DNA of 64,000 nucleotides, taken from contig NZ_CP043006.1 of NCBI RefSeq assembly GCF_008086345.1, forward strand, positions 3,408,032 through 3,472,031, written 5' to 3'. The position numbers and the translations under genes are program-made. A model generated the notes under the pieces. It had not been told where the DNA came from, searched no databases, and worked only from the letters and a program-made list of their open reading frames with translations. This document shows positions 60,222 through 64,000 of the stretch, in pieces. Numbering within the stretch: position 1 is the first letter of the stretch; each line of letters begins with the position of its first letter. Source of the DNA: Chitinophaga sp. XS-30. GTDB taxonomy: Bacteria; Bacteroidota; Bacteroidia; Chitinophagales; Chitinophagaceae.

Positions 60222-60602
60222 ATGAAAGATTATAAAAAGCACTATGTCATTCCCGCACCACCGGAAGATGTGTTCCGCGCACTGACACTCCCGGCCACCA
60301 TTCAGCTGTGGTCTGGTGAAAAGGCCGTTATGAGCGCAACACCGGGCACCGAGTTTTCCCTGTGGGATGGCAGCATAGAAGGCATGAACCTGGAGTTTGA
60401 AGAAGACCGGAAGATCGTGCAGCAATGGTATTTCGGGGAACAGGAAGAAGCCTCCATCGTTACGATCATCCTGCATCCGCATAAAAAAGGCACCTCGGCG
60501 GAACTGCGGCACAGCAATATCCCCGATGAAGATTATGATAACATTACCGAAGGCTGGAATGAAGCCTATTTCGGCGCATTGATCGATTTTTATACGGAAT
60601 GA
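60222..60602 (+). CDS. SRPBCC-fold protein (START-like)
   Basis: A cytosolic protein of 126 residues with the SRPBCC opening YVIPAPPEDVFRALTLPATI. The strands GTEFSLWDGSIEGMNLEFEE and KIVQQWYFGEQEEASIVTII and the C-terminal helix YDNITEGWNEAYFGALIDFY are also present. It is probably a small-ligand-binding pocket of unknown role. It lies directly after a 45-base tandem duplication that repeats its start context. Its stop overlaps the next start (ATGA at 60599-60602), so the two genes are translationally coupled. Confidence 0.85.
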   Translation: MKDYKKHYVIPAPPEDVFRALTLPATIQLWSGEKAVMSATPGTEFSLWDGSIEGMNLEFEEDRKIVQQWYFGEQEEASIVTIILHPHKKGTSAELRHSNIPDEDYDNITEGWNEAYFGALIDFYTE

Positions 60603-61078
60603 GGACGGCAACTATTACTGAACTGAAAAAGGAGCTGAACACTGTTCCCCCGGCAGAACTGGTGGAGCTTTGCCTCCGCTTGGCCAAATTCAAAAAGGAA
60701 AGCAAGGAACTGCTCACCTACCTGTTGTTCGAGGCGCATGACCTGGACGCTTATATCGCTTCCGTGAAGGAATTCATCGACCTTGAATTTGCATCCCTGT
60801 CCACCTCGCATCTTTATTACACCAAAAAGACCCTGCGCAAGATACTCCGCATCACCAACAAGCACATCCGTTTCACCGGCTCAAAACAGGCAGAGGCGGA
60901 ATTGCTGCTGTTCTTTTGCGAAAAAATGCGGCGCTCCGGTATCAAGCTGGATAACAGTGTACAGCTTTCCAACCTGTATTTCCAACAGCTTCGCAAGATC
61001 GAAAAATCAATAGCGGCGCAGCATGAAGACCTGCAGTACGATTACAGGAAGAAGCTGGATGCGCTGACCTATCCCTGA
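60599..61078 (+). CDS. DUF6155-like helical protein
   Basis: A cytosolic, mostly alpha-helical protein of 159 residues rich in Lys, Leu and Glu (KKELNTVPPAELVELCLRLA, YYTKKTLRKILRITNKHIRF). It resembles the DUF6155 proteins of Bacteroidota, whose function I do not know. It has no signal peptide, membrane helix or catalytic motif. It overlaps the SRPBCC stop by four bases (ATGA), which implies joint expression with it. Confidence 0.7.
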   Translation: MRTATITELKKELNTVPPAELVELCLRLAKFKKESKELLTYLLFEAHDLDAYIASVKEFIDLEFASLSTSHLYYTKKTLRKILRITNKHIRFTGSKQAEAELLLFFCEKMRRSGIKLDNSVQLSNLYFQQLRKIEKSIAAQHEDLQYDYRKKLDALTYP

Positions 61079-61217
61079 GGGCTTACGATGACCATTCAAA
61101 AATGATCAACGGCATTGGTCAATCCGTCCGCCAGCATCCCGCGATCCGCGCTGTTTGCGGCATACGGGGTCCTTTTCAGGTGAAGTGCGGGAGGAAAGTT
61201 TTGCTAATTTTACCCCG

Positions 61218-62135
61218 ATGACCACCTCACTGCCCGCTCCGGAAACGATTTATACAGATGATCAGGGAATACAATCCAAAGTCCGTTGCCTGGAATATCA
61301 ATGGAAGGACACCCATGTGTTCGCTACGGAATCCCGGCAGGAGAAGCCTGTGCGGTATGCAGAGAAACAGGACACTCCGTCTCTCTGCATGTACTTTTCC
61401 CTCGAAGGCACAGGTTCTGCCGTAACAGCCAGCCGCCGTGAAGACCTCCAGGTAGCGGGCAACCAGCATGTACTATGTTATACGCCGGATTTCGACGGGT
61501 ATTACCTGGTGGAAACGCCGGTCACCCGGAATTTCGGCATCGATATCGGCCCCGCTTTCTTTGAAAGGCTGCTATCCACCGAACTGGATTGCCTGTTGCG
61601 GCTGGGTGACAAGATCGCGAGAGGACAGGTGGCCGATCTTTCTCCCTGGCCCATGCCCATTACACCGCAGCAGAAATGGGTGATCCGGGAAATGATCCAT
61701 TGCGGTTATGAAGGGCATATGCAACAGCTTTTTCACGAAGCGAAGCTCATAGAGCTGTTCCTGCTACAGGCGCAGCAAGCGGAAGATCTTATGGGCCGGA
61801 AGCCGCTGCAGATCAAACCGGCGGACATCGAAAAGCTCCATGCCGCCCGCCAGTTCGTTACCCTCAATATGTTTGAGCCCATTTCCCTGCAACAGGTGGC
61901 CCGCGCCGCAGGCCTGAACGATTTCAAACTGAAGAAGGGGTTCAGGGAGCTGTTCGGCAATACCGTGTTCGGATACCTGAATGAACTGAAGATGAATCAC
62001 GCCAGACGCCTGCTGCAGGACGGCGGTGTATCCGTAGGGGACATTGCTATAGACCTCGGGTATAGTGAACCCCAGAATTTTACAAAGGCCTTTAAACGGT
62101 ATTTCGGATACACACCGGGAGAAGTGAAGGGGTGA
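61218..62135 (+). CDS. AraC-family transcriptional regulator
   Basis: A regulator of 305 residues from ATG 61218 (MTTSLPAPETIYTDDQGIQS). The open frame reaches back to a TTG at 61155 but lacks a better start. The N-terminal part (about 1-190) is a cupin-like ligand-binding domain. The C-terminal 100 residues hold two HTH motifs: ISLQQVARAAGLNDFKLKKG with FRELFGNTVFGYLNELKMNH, and VSVGDIAIDLGYSEPQNFTK with AFKRYFGYTPGEVK. Relatives often regulate siderophore uptake genes or metabolism (the PchR-like group). The target is unknown. It stands alone between DUF6155 and the S10 peptidase. Confidence 0.9.
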   Translation: MTTSLPAPETIYTDDQGIQSKVRCLEYQWKDTHVFATESRQEKPVRYAEKQDTPSLCMYFSLEGTGSAVTASRREDLQVAGNQHVLCYTPDFDGYYLVETPVTRNFGIDIGPAFFERLLSTELDCLLRLGDKIARGQVADLSPWPMPITPQQKWVIREMIHCGYEGHMQQLFHEAKLIELFLLQAQQAEDLMGRKPLQIKPADIEKLHAARQFVTLNMFEPISLQQVARAAGLNDFKLKKGFRELFGNTVFGYLNELKMNHARRLLQDGGVSVGDIAIDLGYSEPQNFTKAFKRYFGYTPGEVKG

Positions 62136-62204
62136 GGGTTGTACTCCGCCCACCACTGATCAAAATCTTCGCTTTCATATCAGAATAATCCCTATGTTTA
62201 AAAT

Positions 62205-63722
62205 ATGAAAAGCATACTCACCATCGCCCTCATCCTGGGCAGCACCCATCTCTTCGCGCAGAAAGCGCCTGCCACCCCGGCTGAAGACAAATCATCCGGC
62301 GGAAAGAGCCGCACCCTGAGCATCGATACCTCGGTGGAGACCACGCACGAAGCGACCATCCGCGGCCAGAAGGTCCCCTACAAAACCATTGCCGGCACCC
62401 TGCCGGTATGGGACGATGAAGGCAAGGTCATCGCCGGTGTATTTTATACTTATTTTGAAAGACAGGGCGTGGCGGACCGCGGCACAAGGCCACTGGTATT
62501 TTCTTTCAATGGCGGGCCGGGCACGGCTTCTGTGTGGATGCAGATCGGTTATACCGGCCCCAGGGTGCTGAAGATCGATGATGAAGGCTATCCCGTGCAG
62601 CCATACGGCATGAAAGACAACCCGCATTCCATCCTCGATGTGGCCGATATCGTGTATGTAGATCCCGTGAATACCGGCTTTTCCCGCCCCGCTAACAAAG
62701 ACGTGCCGGGCAGCAGGTTTTTCGGGGTGAACCAGGACATCAAATACCTCGCGGAATGGATCAATACTTTCCTTTCCCGATATAAACGCTGGGCTTCGCC
62801 CAAATACCTCGTTGGTGAAAGCTACGGTACCACCCGTGTTTCCGGGCTGGCACTGGAACTGCAGAACGCGCAATGGATCTACCTGAACGGGGTAGTGCTG
62901 GTGTCGCCTACAGACCTGGGCATCGAACGCACTGGCCCCGTAAGCGCCGCGCTGCGTCTCCCTTATTACACCGCCACGGCATGGTACCACAAGGCATTGC
63001 CGGCCGATCTGCAGCAGAAAGAACTGACCACGCTTTTGCAGGAAGTGGAGACCTTTACCATAAAGGACTATATCCCCGCGCTGGCGGAAGGCGGTTTCAT
63101 CAGCGAGGCAGAAAAGAAGGCGATTGCCGGCAAGGTGAGCCGCTATGCCGGTTTATCAGAACGGGTGGTCATGCAGCAGAACCTGGACATTCCCACCAAT
63201 TTCTTCTGGAAAGAATTGCTGCGCGATCGTGGTTATACCGTAGGCCGCCTGGATTCCCGGTACCTGGGCATCGATCGTAAAGATGGCGGCGAGCGGGTGG
63301 ATTTCAATGCGGAACTGACTTCCTGGCTCCATTCCTTTACGCCCGCCATCAACATTTATCTGAGAGAAGAATTGAAGTATAAGACCGATCTGAAATATTA
63401 TATGTTCGGCCCGGTGTTCCCCTGGGACAACCAGGGCAACCGCACCGGCGAGAACCTGCGTCAGGCTATGGCCCAGAACCCCTACCTCCATGTGCTGATC
63501 CAGAGCGGGTACTACGATGGCGCCTGTGATTACTTCAATGCCAAATACAGCATGTGGCAGCTGGACCCCAGCGGCAAAATGAAAGACCGCCTTTCCTGGG
63601 AAGGGTATCGCAGCGGGCACATGATGTATCTCCGCAAAGATGACCTGGCCACCAGCAATGACCATCTGCGGGAATTCATTTTACGGTCCATTCCCAAAAC
63701 AGGGCAGGCCGCAAAATATTGA
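62205..63722 (+). CDS. S10-family serine carboxypeptidase
   Basis: A secreted alpha/beta-hydrolase peptidase of 505 residues with a signal peptide ending HLFAQ. The family motif FSFNGGPGTASVWMQIGYTG precedes the nucleophile Ser206 in YLVGESYGTTR. The likely Asp (438, in QSGYYDGACDYF) and His472 (YRSGHMMYLRK) complete the triad. S10 enzymes remove C-terminal residues from peptides, usually at acidic pH. Bacterial members are less studied than the plant and yeast ones. It is monocistronic with an intrinsic terminator after its stop. Confidence 0.92.
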   Translation: MKSILTIALILGSTHLFAQKAPATPAEDKSSGGKSRTLSIDTSVETTHEATIRGQKVPYKTIAGTLPVWDDEGKVIAGVFYTYFERQGVADRGTRPLVFSFNGGPGTASVWMQIGYTGPRVLKIDDEGYPVQPYGMKDNPHSILDVADIVYVDPVNTGFSRPANKDVPGSRFFGVNQDIKYLAEWINTFLSRYKRWASPKYLVGESYGTTRVSGLALELQNAQWIYLNGVVLVSPTDLGIERTGPVSAALRLPYYTATAWYHKALPADLQQKELTTLLQEVETFTIKDYIPALAEGGFISEAEKKAIAGKVSRYAGLSERVVMQQNLDIPTNFFWKELLRDRGYTVGRLDSRYLGIDRKDGGERVDFNAELTSWLHSFTPAINIYLREELKYKTDLKYYMFGPVFPWDNQGNRTGENLRQAMAQNPYLHVLIQSGYYDGACDYFNAKYSMWQLDPSGKMKDRLSWEGYRSGHMMYLRKDDLATSNDHLREFILRSIPKTGQAAKY

Positions 63723-63742
63723 CAGGAAGAGTTTTGAAATGT

Positions 63743-63773
63743 CCCGGTATCCTGAAAGGTGCCGGGATTTTTT
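63743..63773 (+). terminator. Intrinsic terminator of the S10 peptidase gene
   Basis: CCCGGTA (63743-63749) pairs with TGCCGGG (63760-63766; one G-T pair) and is followed by ATTTTTT. It lies 20 bases after the stop codon. The remaining bases to 64000 hold no coding frame I can support. They are AT-rich and probably contain the leader of a gene beyond the window. Confidence 0.8.
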
Positions 63774-64000
63774 ATACCTGCTTTTGTTAAGATTTTGTAA
63801 AGATTGTTTTTTGTTTTTGTAACTTTAATCTGCATCAGCGCAATAGACAGGCCGTAACAACCAACTGCCTGTTGACGACAGGAAAAACAACTTGTCATTA
63901 CAATGTCATTTAGCGGAAGAGGTATTTTTAAGTTATCCGCAAAGGTGATAGATTAGGAGTATTGTTACATCATACACCCAACAGAGAAGACCAGATCAGA

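Noticed and set aside
1..64000. CRISPR arrays, tRNA or rRNA genes, insertion sequences, integrases or phage genes
   Set aside because: I looked for regular spacer repeats, cloverleaf-like segments, transposase motifs and integrase signatures, and saw none that could be supported.

Overview
The window looks like Bacteroidota chromosome, most likely Chitinophagaceae (Chitinophaga-like). This rests on three SusC/SusD pairs with many lipoproteins and glycoside hydrolases, a PKD-repeat protein with a type IX secretion C-terminal domain, an ECF sigma/FecR/TonB-receptor cassette, start codons without obvious Shine-Dalgarno sequences, and promoters resembling TTTG-N19-TAnnTTTG. I assign no species. 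I saw no rRNA, tRNA, CRISPR array, insertion sequence or phage gene.

Layout. (1) 1-1183: the 3' end of a GH106-like rhamnosidase gene cut by the window edge, then a 530-base gap. (2) 1715-12886, plus strand, PUL 1: SusC, SusD with an unusual Gly-rich repeat insert, a DUF5017-type lipoprotein, a GH33 sialidase-like lipoprotein, two SGNH acetylesterases and a sulfatase. It suits an O-acetylated, possibly sulfated glycan carrying sialic acid or a related keto-sugar. (3) 13000-28498, plus strand, PUL 2: GntR/UTRA regulator, ROK kinase, mannose-6-phosphate isomerase-like protein, GH92, SusC, SusD, SusE-like protein, two GH76 enzymes and an MFS permease. Together these form a route from alpha-mannan to fructose-6-phosphate. 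A 12-base operator candidate lies before the regulator and, in exact reverse complement, before the kinase. (4) 28520-36363: SRPBCC and DinB proteins, a GH43 enzyme, a 1.6-kilo-residue PKD adhesin-like protein and an NTF2-like protein. (5) 36386-52667, minus strand, PUL 3: a secreted PIG-L deacetylase, a GntR regulator with a LacI-type sensor domain, a sodium:solute symporter, SusC, SusD, two discoidin-like surface lipoproteins, GH95 and GH36. The enzymes suit a glycan with alpha-fucose and alpha-galactose. (6) 52792-58669: ECF sigma factor, FecR anti-sigma, STN-type TonB receptor and a lipoprotein, closed by an elaborate structured terminator. (7) 58882-63722: cold-shock protein, CvfB-like S1 protein, SRPBCC protein preceded by a 45-base tandem duplication, DUF6155-like protein, AraC regulator and S10 carboxypeptidase.

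How the parts work together. In each PUL, surface lipoproteins (SusD, SGBPs, surface hydrolases) capture and cut a glycan, the SusC barrel imports oligosaccharides with TonB energy, periplasmic exo-enzymes release monosaccharides, and an inner-membrane permease takes them up. PUL 2 also carries the cytosolic kinase and isomerase. PULs 2 and 3 have local one-component GntR regulators rather than hybrid two-component systems. No regulator is seen for PUL 1.

I found no convincing wholly new system. The best leads are the SusD insert, the paired GntR operators with the two-domain isomerase, the three-way-junction terminator, the phased repeats before PUL 3, and the orphan lipoprotein of the sigma/anti-sigma/receptor cassette. 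All family calls come from reading motifs by eye, with no database search.
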